Shown here: piece by piece, positions 63,841-64,000 of the stretch
Numbering within the stretch: position 1 is the stretch's first letter
Layout: every line of letters starts with the position of its first letter
From: Roseivirga sp.
GTDB taxonomy: Bacteria; Bacteroidota; Bacteroidia; Cytophagales; Cyclobacteriaceae
Direction: 5' to 3'
DNA length: 64,000 nucleotides
NCBI GenBank assembly: GCA_029262895.1
Contig: JAJCYM010000094.1
Location: 1-64,000, forward strand
Notes under the pieces: model-generated
What the model saw: only the letters and a program-made list of their open reading frames with translations
Told to the model about the DNA's origin: nothing
Database searches by the model: none
Program-made: the position numbers and the translations under genes

Positions 63841-64000
63841 TGAGCTATTACCAGAGCGTAAACTTATAATATTACGGAAATAGATTTTGAAGAGTCATAA
63901 CTCGTTTATAAGATGCTCTTTTTTAATGTCCAACCGGACTTTTCGGGTTTAACCTGAAATCGTTCTGAGCGCTGAGCCTTCATTTTCAGAAATGGATTTT

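Overview
This window looks like the chromosome of a Bacteroidota bacterium, most likely a marine Cytophagales relative (Roseivirga, Fulvivirga or Marivirga type). The evidence is moderate GC, A-rich spacers with few Shine-Dalgarno sequences, promoter-like TTTG/TAnnTTTG pairs, a one-protein hybrid two-component system, many LytTR/LytS pairs, large Asp-box propeller proteins, a DUF6089-like barrel and a type IX secretion (T9SS) sorting tail. The placement rests on family resemblance only. I saw no rRNA, tRNA, CRISPR array or prophage.

Layout. 36-2294: two Tat-exported sugar enzymes (Gfo/Idh/MocA oxidoreductase and TIM-barrel isomerase). 2456-3366: two small proteins. 3669-10055: two tandem sortilin-like Asp-box proteins ending at a terminator. 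10463-17392: a small secreted protein, a 1342-residue hybrid sensor/regulator, an outer-membrane barrel and an FG-GAP-like protein. 17533-20673: two exported DinB-fold proteins and a LytTR/LytS pair. 20898-24587: a YhiN-type flavoprotein and a GAF protein. 24615-27580: a MacB-like permease with its PadR repressor. 27835-34206: a probable operon of a third sortilin-like protein, a YfcC-type carrier, an ArgE-like deacylase and an M23-like protein. 34284-38445: two tandem three-helix membrane paralogues, an amidohydrolase and a membrane LytTR protein. 39339-41759: molybdopterin genes. 42010-43700: SufS and SufU.

The most dynamic part is 43650-52000. A REP-associated tyrosine transposase (RAYT) sits in a field of REP-like palindromes, one of which forms the end of sufU and another of which overlaps the start of the next polymerase gene. 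A 2H phosphoesterase follows, then a translesion cassette: a Y-family polymerase, an S23-type four-helix-bundle gene bounded by inverted repeats, and a DnaE-type polymerase with a degenerate PHP domain. About 200 bp of the dnaE 3' end is repeated as a decayed copy on the far side of an amidohydrolase gene.

52160-63840 holds a T9SS-type secreted protein, a 7TM histidine kinase with a LytTR regulator, a second PadR plus MacB-like permease pair, an M19 dipeptidase lipoprotein, a third exported DinB-fold protein and a further LytS/LytTR pair. Themes across the window are envelope sensing, peptide and sugar breakdown outside the cytoplasm, and several families of small interspersed repeats. Both padR genes carry tandem dyad repeats over their own start codons, which suggests autorepression.
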